NCBI GenBank assembly: GCA_964571855.1
Contig: CAZNDO010000001.1
Location: forward strand, 620,001-684,000
From: CAYYFX01 sp964571855
GTDB taxonomy: Bacteria; ARS69
Direction: 5' to 3'
DNA length: 64,000 nucleotides
Part shown: piece after piece, positions 40,760 to 48,273 of the stretch
Numbering within the stretch: position 1 is the stretch's first letter
Layout of the letters: each line of letters starts with the position of its first letter
Notes under the pieces: model-generated
What the model saw: only the letters and a program-made list of their open reading frames with translations
What the model was told of the DNA's origin: nothing
The model's database searches: none
Program-made: the position numbers and the translations under genes

Positions 40760-41512
40760 TCAGCCGGTCGACGGGATGAGGAAGGCCGGATCCATCGGCT
40801 CGTCCTCGAGGCGAACCTCGAAGTGCAGATGGGGCGCGCTGGAGCGCCCCGTGTTCCCGAGCCGCGCAATGGGCTCGCCTCGCGCCACCAGGTCGCCCTC
40901 GCGCACGAGCAGCGCTTCATTGTGCCCGTACAGGCTCGTGAAGCCGTTGCCGTGGTCGAGCACGACCAGGTTGCCGTACGTGTCGTCCCACCCCGCGAAC
41001 CGGACGATCCCCCAGCCGGCGGCCTGCACGGGTGTCCCGGTCTCCTGCGCGAGATCGAGGCCCGTGTGTCCATCCTGCGTCGCTTCGAATCCGCGGGAAA
41101 CCCAGCCTTCCAGCGGAGCGAGCGAGGGAATCTCCGCGAGAAGCGCCTCCTCGCGGACCCAGTCGAAACTGCCGGCGGCGAGTCGGTCCGGGGAATCCTC
41201 CCCCGGCTCGATCCCGGCCCACCGGCGGACCCGCGTCTCGAACTCCTGCATCCGGGCGAACTCCGACTCGAGCTCGCGGATGCGCCGGGTTTGCGCCTGC
41301 AGGGCCTGGTTCTCCCGACGGAGCGCGTCGACTTCCCGCGCGCGGGCGGAGAGATCCGCGACCTGCAGCGTCAACCCGAGGACGAGGACGACGAGGGCGA
41401 CCGCCCCGGCTCCCATGGCGGCGAGCGCGGGGACCGACACGACCCGGGTCCAGCTCTTCGAGCTCCCGTGCGGAGCGACGATCAGGGAGACCTTGCGGGA
41501 TCGATCGAACAT
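40760..41512 (-). CDS. M23 family metallopeptidase, membrane anchored
   Basis: The product is 250 residues. One membrane helix (about residues 27-50) is followed by a coiled coil (55-95, with REVDALRRENQALQAQTRRI). The LytM domain begins near 135. The zinc motifs HTGLD (His 149, Asp 153) and HLHFEV (His 228, His 230) are intact, so it should be an active peptidoglycan endopeptidase in the periplasm. It pairs with the bactofilin gene downstream, as in LmdC/CcmA-type systems where the filament localises cell-wall cutting. Confidence 0.93.
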   Translation of the reverse strand: MFDRSRKVSLIVAPHGSSKSWTRVVSVPALAAMGAGAVALVVLVLGLTLQVADLSARAREVDALRRENQALQAQTRRIRELESEFARMQEFETRVRRWAGIEPGEDSPDRLAAGSFDWVREEALLAEIPSLAPLEGWVSRGFEATQDGHTGLDLAQETGTPVQAAGWGIVRFAGWDDTYGNLVVLDHGNGFTSLYGHNEALLVREGDLVARGEPIARLGNTGRSSAPHLHFEVRLEDEPMDPAFLIPSTG

Positions 41513-41897
41513 CCTAGGAGGTCTCCCTCGCGAGGTGCCGCGAGTCGCGCTCCGGACGGAGGCCGGCGCCGACGCTTACCACCCGCGGACGCGGAGTGTC
41601 AAGCTGGGCGCGGCTTTCCGCGTCGCGACCGCGACGCGCGCCCGAAGTTCCGGGTGGGGGCGCGCGCGAGGCGACCCCTGTCGCGGGCATCGACCGATTG
41701 CCGCGCCGGCTTGAGGTGAGCGGTGCCGAGGAAGCGCAGGAATCGCCCGGGGGGGGCGAGGACTGCTCAACGGTTGATCACGACGCCCTCGCCGGCGGGG
41801 CGGGCGGGGACCTGCGGCGGCCGCCGGGCTCGCTTCGCTGGTCGCAGACTCTCGCCCTGCGCGGTCGCGGGCCGGGCGGTGGTCCACGGGGCGGCGG
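41513..41897. other. 385-base interval between parB and the M23 peptidase gene
   Basis: On the minus strand TTGACA (41602-41597) and TAAGCG (41578-41573) with an 18-base spacer form a likely promoter for the peptidase-bactofilin pair. A small GTCGCG/CGCGAC stem lies near 41625. The rest (about 41640-41890) shows nothing I can name. Confidence 0.5.
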
Positions 41898-42806
41898 TCA
41901 GCGGAGCGGGGACTGTTCCCCGGCAGCCAGGAGAAGATCCGTCAGCCGCGTGAGGTCGTCGTAGGAGTAGAAATCGAACGTCAGCTTCCCGCGGCCCCCG
42001 CGATCATCGATCCGAACGGCCGTTCCGAACAGCCGCTGAAGCCGCTCCTCCAGATCGCGGCTCTCGGGCGAGGGTGACCGTTCGTTCGTTCGCATTCCGC
42101 GCTTGCGCGTGCGGGGTTGGCGCAGCGTGGGCGTCGGCGACACGATGCGCTCGGCTTCGCGCACGGTGAGGCCGTCCGCCTTGATACGGGCGTGCAGCGC
42201 GCGCATCGACTCCTCGTCCTCGCACGCGAGCAGCGCGCGGGCGTGACCCGGCGTGAGAATGCCGCTCGCGACCTCGCCCTGGATCTCGGCGGGAAGGTGG
42301 AGGAGGCGGATGGAGTTCGCCACGTGGGCGCGGCTCTTGGAGACCTTCGTGGCGATCAGCTCCTGGGTCCAGCCGGCCTGCTCGGAGAGCTCGAGGTAGG
42401 CGTGCGCCTCCTCGATGGGGTTGAGATCCTGGCGCAGCAGGTTCTCCACCAGCGCGAGCGGGAGCATGTCCTCGTCCGCGGTCTTGCGGACGATGGCGGG
42501 GACGCGGTCGAATCCCGCGCGCGCGGCCGCGCGCCAACGCCGCTCGCCGGCGATCAGCTCGTAGGTGCCGTTCCCGGACGGGCGGACGACCACTGGTTGC
42601 AACAACCCCTGCGACCGGATCGAGTCCGCGAGCGCGTCCAGCTCCTCCACCTTGAAGTCGCGGCGGGGCTGCTTCGCGTTGGGGTGGATGTGCTCGATCG
42701 CGAGCGAGAGGATGCGATCCCCTTCCTCGGGCCGCAGCGCGGTCGTGTCCGGAATCAGGGCACCGAGCCCGCGTCCGAGTCCTCTCCGGTTCGTTTCCAT
42801 GGTCAT
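41898..42806 (-). CDS. parB: Chromosome partitioning protein ParB
   Basis: The product is 302 residues. The start RRGLGRGLGALIPD is the typical ParB N-terminus that contacts ParA. The CTPase/N-terminal domain carries PRRDFKVEELDALADSIRSQ and AGERRWRAAARAG. The central helix-turn-helix that reads parS includes EIATKVSKS-like SRAHVANSIRLL. The C-terminal 60 residues (LEERLQRLFGTAVRI ... FYSYDDLTRLTDLL) form the dimer domain. It loads on parS and slides as a CTP-gated clamp. It lies 31 bases behind parA. Two nearby ATGs (42806, 42800) are possible starts. Confidence 0.96.
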   Translation of the reverse strand: MTMETNRRGLGRGLGALIPDTTALRPEEGDRILSLAIEHIHPNAKQPRRDFKVEELDALADSIRSQGLLQPVVVRPSGNGTYELIAGERRWRAAARAGFDRVPAIVRKTADEDMLPLALVENLLRQDLNPIEEAHAYLELSEQAGWTQELIATKVSKSRAHVANSIRLLHLPAEIQGEVASGILTPGHARALLACEDEESMRALHARIKADGLTVREAERIVSPTPTLRQPRTRKRGMRTNERSPSPESRDLEERLQRLFGTAVRIDDRGGRGKLTFDFYSYDDLTRLTDLLLAAGEQSPLR

Positions 42807-42837
42807 GGCCCTCGCGATCGTCGTCGCCGAGCGTCGT

Positions 42838-43704
42838 CTACGGGGTTCGTGCCGCGGTGGCGGCGTTCGGGCCGGTCGCCTTGGGGTCCTCGTTCTCACG
42901 AGCAAGGAGTTCGCCCGCGAGGTTGAGGTACCCGACGGCGCCGGGGGACAGGATGTCGTACAGGATGATGGGCTTGCCGTGGCTGGGCGCCTCGCCCAGC
43001 CGGACGTTTCGCGGCACGATCGCCTCGAAGACTTTCGACCCGAAGTAGCTCCGCGCCTCCTGCGCGACCTGCTGCGACAGGTTCAGGCGCCGGTCGTACA
43101 TGGTGAGGAGGACGCCCTCGATCTCCAGGCTGGAGTTGAGGTTCCGCTGGACGAGGCGGATCGTGTTTAGCAATTGGCTCAGCCCCTCGAGCGCATAGTA
43201 CTCGCACTGGATCGGGATCAGGACGGAGTCCGCGGCGGTGAGGGCGTTCAGGGTGAGGAGGCCGAGCGACGGGGGGCAGTCGATGAAGACGTAGTCGTAG
43301 TGCTCGCGGATCTCGTCGAGCGCGCGGGAGAGGCGGGTCTCCCGGGCGATCGCCGAGACCAGCTCGACCTCCGCGCCGGTGAGCTCCTGGTTCGCCGGGG
43401 CAAGGTCGAGGAAGGGCACCGAGGTCGGCTGGATGACGTCGCGCAGCGTGGCGTCCTGGAGGAGCACCTCGTACATGCCGCGGATGCTCGCGCGATCGAA
43501 CAAGCCGAGGCCGGAGCAGGCGTTCCCCTGGGGGTCCATGTCCAGGAGCAACGTCTTCCGCTCGGAGGCCGCGAGGCTGGCCGAGAGGTTCACCGCGGTC
43601 GTCGTCTTGCCGACCCCGCCCTTCTGATTCGCAATGGCGATGACCCGCGCCCGCCGGCGCCCCGCCCCGCCGCCCGTGTCTTCCACCACGTCCTCCTCGG
43701 TCAC
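42838..43704 (-). CDS. parA: Chromosome partitioning ATPase ParA
   Basis: The product is 288 residues if the GTG at 43704 is used. The deviant Walker A is IANQKGGVGKTTTAVNLSAS (residues 24-43), with LLLDMDPQGNACSGLG as motif A' and YVFIDCPPSLGLLTLNAL as Walker B. ParA cycles on the nucleoid and is stimulated by ParB. No ATG lies near the conserved part and the Shine-Dalgarno (GGACGGA) is modest, so the exact start is uncertain. The tandem repeat with parS-like sequence lies directly upstream. Confidence 0.95.
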   Translation of the reverse strand: MTEEDVVEDTGGGAGRRRARVIAIANQKGGVGKTTTAVNLSASLAASERKTLLLDMDPQGNACSGLGLFDRASIRGMYEVLLQDATLRDVIQPTSVPFLDLAPANQELTGAEVELVSAIARETRLSRALDEIREHYDYVFIDCPPSLGLLTLNALTAADSVLIPIQCEYYALEGLSQLLNTIRLVQRNLNSSLEIEGVLLTMYDRRLNLSQQVAQEARSYFGSKVFEAIVPRNVRLGEAPSHGKPIILYDILSPGAVGYLNLAGELLARENEDPKATGPNAATAARTP

Positions 43705-43827
43705 ACGTCCGTCCGCCGGCTTTCCGTCGCGAGTGGGGGCAGCATACACGAGTTCGTCCTCGTTGGCATCGCGACCGTCGCCGCACGAGCCCGGCCCCCT
43801 CCATCCGATCCTGTGCCGTGCCACCAG

Positions 43828-44400
43828 CCGCGGAACATCCCTCGCCCTCCCCAAGACCCTCTTCGGGATGTCAGAGATACGGGCGATCGCAGGCCCGTCA
43901 ATGCGGGCGGATCGAGGAATGTTTCACGTTTGACAAGACGATCGCGTCGGGGTGGATCTGTGCGCCCAGCGCGGCCTGGGCCGAGTCGGGGGTCGGGGGC
44001 TACGATCCACCCCACTCCGGGCAGAGGCTTCGAGGCGCGCGCAGCCGGGGCATTCCGCGGAAACGTCGACTGCCCCTGCCCCCCCATGCCCCCCCCGGCC
44101 CGCCCTGGGGATGGGAATGCGGGCCGGCGCAAGCCGCCGTCAATGCGGACGGATCGTGGGAGTGTTTCACGTTTGACAAAGCGATCGCGTCGCGGGGGAT
44201 CTCTGCGCGCCCTGTGCGGATTGGGCCGAGTCTGGGGTCGGGGGCATGGGTTCCGATGCGCGCGTTGCCGGGGGTATGCCGCGGAACATCCCCTGCTCCC
44301 GACGGCCCCATCTGGGATGTCGGGATGGCGGGTGGGCTAGCGCCGGACAATGCGGTCTTTTCGGGGGGATGTTTCACGTTTGTCCGTTCGTTGGGGCTGC
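43828..44400. repeat. Three-copy, ~225-base tandem repeat with parS-like cores
   Basis: Degenerate copies begin at CCGCGG at 43828, 44055 and 44279 (spacing 227 and 224). Shared blocks in order: CCGCGGAACATCCC, GGGATG.C.GGGAT, CAATGCGG.CGGAT, TGTTTCACGTTTGACA, CGATCGCGTCG, GGGCCGAGTC.GGGGTCGG. The core occurs at 43920-43935, 44163-44178 and (as TGTTTCACGTTTGTCC) at 44370-44385. The usual parS is TGTTTCACGTGAAACA, so the first two cores match at 13 of 16 positions. It lies between rsmG and parA and contains no gene. It is probably the centromere-like ParB loading region. Confidence 0.7.
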
Positions 44401-44461
44401 GGGGAACGACCCGACGCGAGCCGCCTCCCCAAGGCCAAGCGCTCCGATTGGACGCTTGTGG

Positions 44462-45109
44462 TCAGTCCGCCGGGACGAGCGCCGTCCGCGGGTTGTCCGG
44501 CGGCCACGCGATCTCTCCCGGCCGGCCTAGTGGGGGCGCGAAGACCCAGAGTCGCGCCCCCTTGCGGAGGAGCGGGCGCGCGGCGGCGGCGAGCTGGTCC
44601 GCCTGCCCGACCGCGCGCGCGATCGCGACGTCGAAGGGCGCGCGCTTCCGGAGCTCCGGGGCGGGGTGCTCGGCCCGGCAATTGTGAACGCAGACCCCGC
44701 GAAGACCCAGTTCGCCGATCACCCGTCGAAGGAACTCGCACTTCTTGCCGACCGAGTCCACCAGATCGACCCGGGCCTGGGGTCGGAGGATCGCGAGGGG
44801 GATCCCCGGGAAGCCGCCCCCCGAGCCAATGTCCAGGACGCGGATCTCGGTGCGCTCGGGTACGACCAGGAGGGCCGCCAGGGAAGGAACCAGTTGCGCG
44901 TCGACGACGGTGTCCACGCTCTTGCGCGAGACCAGGTTCACGTGACGGTTCGCTTCGACGAGCATCTGCAGGTAGGCCGCCATTGGCGGCGCCCACGCCT
45001 CGGGGACCGCGCCCGGGAGTCGCTCCAGGAACGGGCCAATCAGGCCCTCCAGCCCCGCCGGGCTCATCCATTTCTGGGTGCTCCGGGGTGGGGTGGGCTC
45101 GTGTCTCAT
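44462..45109 (-). CDS. rsmG: 16S rRNA m7G527 methyltransferase RsmG (GidB)
   Basis: The product is 215 residues. The SAM loop VLDIGSGGGFPGIPLAI near residue 92 is the RsmG hallmark, followed by VDLVDSVGKKCEFLRRV and later DVAIARAVGQADQLAAAARP. It methylates N7 of G527 in 16S rRNA. The ATG has AAAGAG directly upstream; an ATG 14 codons further in is an alternative. It lies 18 bases behind yidC, closing the rpmH operon. Confidence 0.95.
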   Translation of the reverse strand: MRHEPTPPRSTQKWMSPAGLEGLIGPFLERLPGAVPEAWAPPMAAYLQMLVEANRHVNLVSRKSVDTVVDAQLVPSLAALLVVPERTEIRVLDIGSGGGFPGIPLAILRPQARVDLVDSVGKKCEFLRRVIGELGLRGVCVHNCRAEHPAPELRKRAPFDVAIARAVGQADQLAAAARPLLRKGARLWVFAPPLGRPGEIAWPPDNPRTALVPAD

Positions 45110-45127
45110 CTCTTTGGGGGTGTGCTG

Positions 45128-46936
45128 CTACCGCCGCGCCCCCGCCTTCGCCGCCCGCCGGCTGCCGCCCCCCGCCGCCTTCTCCGCGGACGCTTCCGCG
45201 GCGGGCACCACCACCGGGTCCTTGAAGAAGTACTTGCTCGCGATCGTGAACACGTTCCCGGTGAGCCAGTACAGCACCAGCCCCGACGGCATCGTGAAGA
45301 AGATGAACGTCATCATGATGGGCATCAGGATCAGCATCATCTTCTGGCTGGGATCCACCATCGTCTGCTTCGACTGGAAGTACGAAGTGATGCCCATGAT
45401 GATCGGGAGCAGGCAGACGCCCGAGCCGATGAACGGCAGCTCGAACGGAAGGTGGAAGATCACGTCCGGCTGCGACAGGTCGTGGATCCACCCGAAGAAC
45501 GGCGCCTGGCGCAGCTCGATCGTGCGGATCAGCACGGCGTAGAGCGCGAAGAAGATCGGCATCTGCACGAGGATCGGCAGGCAGCCGGCGAGCGGGTTCA
45601 CGCCGGCCTCCTTGTAGACGCGCATCGTGGCCTCGGACAGCTTCTGCGGCTCGTCCTTGTACTTCTCCTTCAGCGCGTCCAGCTGCGGCTTCAGCGCCGA
45701 CATCATCCGCATGGACTTCGTGCTGCGATACGTCAGCGGGAAGAACAGCAGGTTCATCAGCGTGGAGAACACGATGATGGTGAACCCGTAGTTCGGGATC
45801 AGGCCGTGGATCCAAATGAGCACGTGCAGGATCACGCGAGAGAGCGGCCGGATCCAGCCGGCGCCGAGATCGATGGACTCCTCCAGGCGCAGCCCGAGCG
45901 CGGCAACCTGCTGGTAGTCCTGCGGGCCCACGTAGACGTCGTAGCCCACGCGGCTCGCAGCGAGCGACGTGGCGCGCTCGACGAGGATCTCGCCGGCGAT
46001 GCCCGGCAGGTGCGGATCGCCGGACGGCACCTGCCACAGCCGCGACGGTCCCTGGTTCTCGCCCTGCGGCACGATCGCGGCGAGGAAGTACTTGTTCTGC
46101 AGGCCCACGAAGTACGTCTGTCCGGGGAAGACGATCGGGCCCTTGCGAAGATCCGGCGCCTTCTTCCGCTGGACCTTGCCCTCCGCCATCACGGTGCCCT
46201 CGAAGTAGGCGCCGCCCTGCCGCGACACGACATGCTCGGTGATCCCGAGCCCGCCGGACCATGACAGTCCCCAGGCGCGCACGCCGAGGTCGTCGCGCAG
46301 CAGCTCCTGCTCGACGTGGAAGATGCGGCCGTGATCCGGGATCACGTACGTCTTGCGCAGCTCGAGCCCGCGCAGCGAGAGATCCCACGTGATGCGCCGC
46401 GCATCGCCGTCGCGCGTGTCCGACACCAGGCGGAACGGCTCCGAGTACAGCCGCAGCGTGTCCGCAGCGGTCACGATCACGGTCCCGAGCGCACCGGCGC
46501 CCGGCGGCAGCAGCTCCACCTCGTCGCCGTTCGTCTTGGAGTACCCGGGAAGCGCCGCCCCCGTGAGTCGCGCGCCCATGCTGTCGATCGTGAGGTGCGT
46601 GCGGTCCCCCTCCACGTGCACCTGTGCCGCCGGCGGCGTCCCGCCGTCCTCGGCGCGCTCCAGCAGCGCCGCGTGCCCGGCCGTGCCGGTGGGCGCCGGC
46701 TGCCCTGCCGGCGGGATGCCCGTGTCCGCCGTCGGTCCGCCGCTCCCCACCGCACCGCTCTCCGGCGCCGCCGTGTCCTGCGTCGCAAGCTCCGGCGCGG
46801 ACTCCGTGGTCGTCGGGCCCGGCTGCGCGGTCTCCTGCGGGTGCGGGGGCGGGAACATGACGTTCCAGAGCAGCAGGACCCCCATCGCGAGGACGATCGC
46901 GAGGAAGGCTCGTTTCTCCTGACCGGTGTCGCGCAC
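45128..46936 (-). CDS. yidC: Membrane protein insertase YidC
   Basis: The product is 602 residues from a GTG with AAAGGAC upstream. It is a Gram-negative-type YidC: an N-terminal helix (EKRAFLAIVLAMGVLLLWN), a Pro/Thr-rich linker, a large periplasmic P1 domain (about 90-370), and the conserved insertase helices from MNLLFFPLTYRSTKSMRMM onward. The Arg of the hydrophilic groove lies in that stretch. The tail is basic (SRRAAKAGARR), suited to ribosome contact. It inserts inner-membrane proteins alone or with SecYEG. It sits between yidD and rsmG. Confidence 0.97.
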   Translation of the reverse strand: MRDTGQEKRAFLAIVLAMGVLLLWNVMFPPPHPQETAQPGPTTTESAPELATQDTAAPESGAVGSGGPTADTGIPPAGQPAPTGTAGHAALLERAEDGGTPPAAQVHVEGDRTHLTIDSMGARLTGAALPGYSKTNGDEVELLPPGAGALGTVIVTAADTLRLYSEPFRLVSDTRDGDARRITWDLSLRGLELRKTYVIPDHGRIFHVEQELLRDDLGVRAWGLSWSGGLGITEHVVSRQGGAYFEGTVMAEGKVQRKKAPDLRKGPIVFPGQTYFVGLQNKYFLAAIVPQGENQGPSRLWQVPSGDPHLPGIAGEILVERATSLAASRVGYDVYVGPQDYQQVAALGLRLEESIDLGAGWIRPLSRVILHVLIWIHGLIPNYGFTIIVFSTLMNLLFFPLTYRSTKSMRMMSALKPQLDALKEKYKDEPQKLSEATMRVYKEAGVNPLAGCLPILVQMPIFFALYAVLIRTIELRQAPFFGWIHDLSQPDVIFHLPFELPFIGSGVCLLPIIMGITSYFQSKQTMVDPSQKMMLILMPIMMTFIFFTMPSGLVLYWLTGNVFTIASKYFFKDPVVVPAAEASAEKAAGGGSRRAAKAGARR

Positions 46937-46957
46937 GTTCGGTCCTTTCCGGACGAC

Positions 46958-47161
46958 TCAGGGGACGGGGTCGAACCCGCCCGCGTTCCAGGGATGACAG
47001 CGGAGGATTCTCCGACCCGCGAGCAGCAGCCCGCGCCAGCCGTGGCGGCGCAGGGCTTCGTCCGCGTAGACGGAGCACGATGGATGGAAGCGGCAACGGG
47101 GTCCGAGCCACGGCGAGACCGCGACCCGGTACGCGGCGATCAACACGCGAAGCGGCGTCAC
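46958..47161 (-). CDS. yidD: Membrane protein insertion efficiency factor YidD
   Basis: The product is 67 residues from a GTG overlapping the rnpA stop (GTGA). It matches YidD throughout: LIAAYRVAVSPWLGPRCRFH, PSCSVYADEALRRHGWRG and ILRCHPWNAGGFDPVP. The three conserved Cys are present. The start was set by the overlap and by the family's usual length. It helps YidC-dependent insertion. Confidence 0.96.
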   Translation of the reverse strand: MTPLRVLIAAYRVAVSPWLGPRCRFHPSCSVYADEALRRHGWRGLLLAGRRILRCHPWNAGGFDPVP

Positions 47162-47529
47162 GCTCCCGCGCTCGATGCGGCCAGGTCCCGGAGGAGGCGC
47201 CGCATCTCGTCCTCGACCTCGCCCGCGGTGCGCCCCTCGAGCTGCGGCGTGGCCAGGATGATCATGGAGATCCCTCGACACGGGAGCTCCCCCTTGTTGC
47301 GGCGATAGGCTTCGCGGATGCGACGCTTCAGCCGGTTGCGATGCACGGCGTTCCCGAGCCGGCGACCTGCCGCCACGCCGATCCGGTTCGGTGCATCCGC
47401 CTCGTCCCGGTCCGCGCACCACCTCACGTCGAGCAGCTTCCCCCGCAGGCGCGCGCCGCCGCGGAGGATCCGCGTGAAGTCGTCGCTCTTGCGGATCCGT
47501 TCGTCCTTGGGGAGCCCTTGCTTCTTCAC
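47158..47529 (-). CDS. rnpA: Ribonuclease P protein component
   Basis: The product is 123 residues from a GTG with GAGGAGCC upstream. The RNR motif RNRLKRRIREAYRR is present near residue 65, preceded by RIGVAAGRRLGNAVH. It binds the catalytic RNA of RNase P for tRNA 5' processing. It lies 42 bases behind rpmH and overlaps yidD. Confidence 0.97.
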   Translation of the reverse strand: MKKQGLPKDERIRKSDDFTRILRGGARLRGKLLDVRWCADRDEADAPNRIGVAAGRRLGNAVHRNRLKRRIREAYRRNKGELPCRGISMIILATPQLEGRTAGEVEDEMRRLLRDLAASSAGA

Positions 47530-47571
47530 CGGCTCCTCGGTCGAATCGGTTTCGCGCGCGTCCGACGTCGA

Positions 47572-47706
47572 TCAGGGGATGAGTCGCTTGCGACCGTGCT
47601 TGCGACGGGCCTTGAGCACCTTGCGCCCGTTCTTCGTGGACATCCGCTTCCGGAAGCCGTGGGTGCGCTTGCGCCGGATGCGGCTCGGCTTGAACGTGAA
47701 GCTCAC
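47572..47706 (-). CDS. rpmH: 50S ribosomal protein L34
   Basis: A 44-codon gene from a GTG with a strong GGAGGAGG upstream. The product reads MSFTFKPSRIRRKRTHGFRK, then RMSTKNGRKVLKARRKHGRK and RLIP, a full L34. It opens the leftward rpmH-rnpA-yidD-yidC-rsmG operon and borders the dnaA control region. Confidence 0.98.
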   Translation of the reverse strand: MSFTFKPSRIRRKRTHGFRKRMSTKNGRKVLKARRKHGRKRLIP

Positions 47707-47816
47707 GCGGGTTTCCTCCTCCCGGGTCTGCATGCCGGCTGCGGGAGCGGACCCCGGACGGAGTCCGGCGCCGCTCGCGATCCGCGTGCCTCGGCTTTTC
47801 GCGAAATCGGGCCGGC

Positions 47817-47845
47817 AGTTTCCCAGACGGCCGAGGCCGTGTCAA
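47817..47845 (-). promoter_or_regulatory. Promoter of the rpmH operon
   Basis: On the minus strand a perfect TTGACA (47845-47840), a 17-base spacer and GAAACT (47822-47817), giving a leader of about 105 bases to the rpmH start. Confidence 0.6.
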
Positions 47846-48036
47846 GCCGCGGACCGCCCGCGCCCCGCGGCGGGGCGGCCGGACCCGGGCGCGCCTCGGC
47901 CCCGCGACCACACCCCGCTTGGGATGTATTGCTACACCCGGGGCGGGGTTTGTTCGGTCGGCCTTTGGCCCGCCACCCGCCAGGCCCCATCTTGCAGAAA
48001 GTTGCGGATCGGCGCCTTCCCCGGCGTGATCCTGCG

Positions 48037-48066
48037 TTGACACGGCCTCCTCCGAGACTTCATAAT
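48037..48066 (+). promoter_or_regulatory. Promoter of dnaA
   Basis: A perfect TTGACA (48037-48042), an 18-base spacer and CATAAT (48061-48066). The leader of about 200 bases contains DnaA boxes, which would allow autoregulation. Confidence 0.65.
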
Positions 48067-48171
48067 GCGCGCCCTTCCAAGGGGATACCCGGAATCGCAC
48101 CCGGTGGACAACCCGTGGGTTCGGTCCTCCTGGAAGGGCTCCAGATCGCGGATTTCCGGGAGGTTAGCCCG

Positions 48172-48191
48172 ATATCCACCGTTGTGGATAA
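48172..48191. promoter_or_regulatory. Inverted pair of DnaA boxes upstream of dnaA
   Basis: TATCCAC (48173-48179) and GTGGATA (48184-48190) form perfect 7-base arms with a 4-base centre. The right box, TGTGGATAA (48183-48191), is a perfect consensus on the minus strand; the left, ATATCCACC (48172-48180), differs at two positions. Confidence 0.75.
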
Positions 48192-48273
48192 CCCGACAGG
48201 AGTTCGCCGACCCGCTCCCCCAACCCGCGGCCGGGCACCGATCCCACCGCAGACCCCACGTGAAGATTCCCCG

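Larger units (their letters stand above)
47707..48273. other. rpmH-dnaA intergenic region, probable origin of replication
   Basis: This 567-base gap separates divergent rpmH and dnaA. It holds one promoter for each side and an inverted pair of DnaA boxes near 48172-48191. Further GTGGACAAC-like weak boxes occur near 48104. A clear AT-rich unwinding element is not obvious at this GC content; 48054-48066 is the AT-richest short piece. The dnaA-dnaN gap (49771-50120) is the other candidate for part of the origin. Confidence 0.6.

Noticed and set aside
42838..43854. Longer ParA start upstream of 43704
   Set aside because: The extra residues do not resemble ParA and would cross the probable leader; the GTG at 43704 is nearest to family length.
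46964..46982. GGTCGAACCC resembling a tRNA T arm
   Set aside because: It is the coding sequence of the YidD C-terminus (GGFDPVP) and no other tRNA arms surround it.
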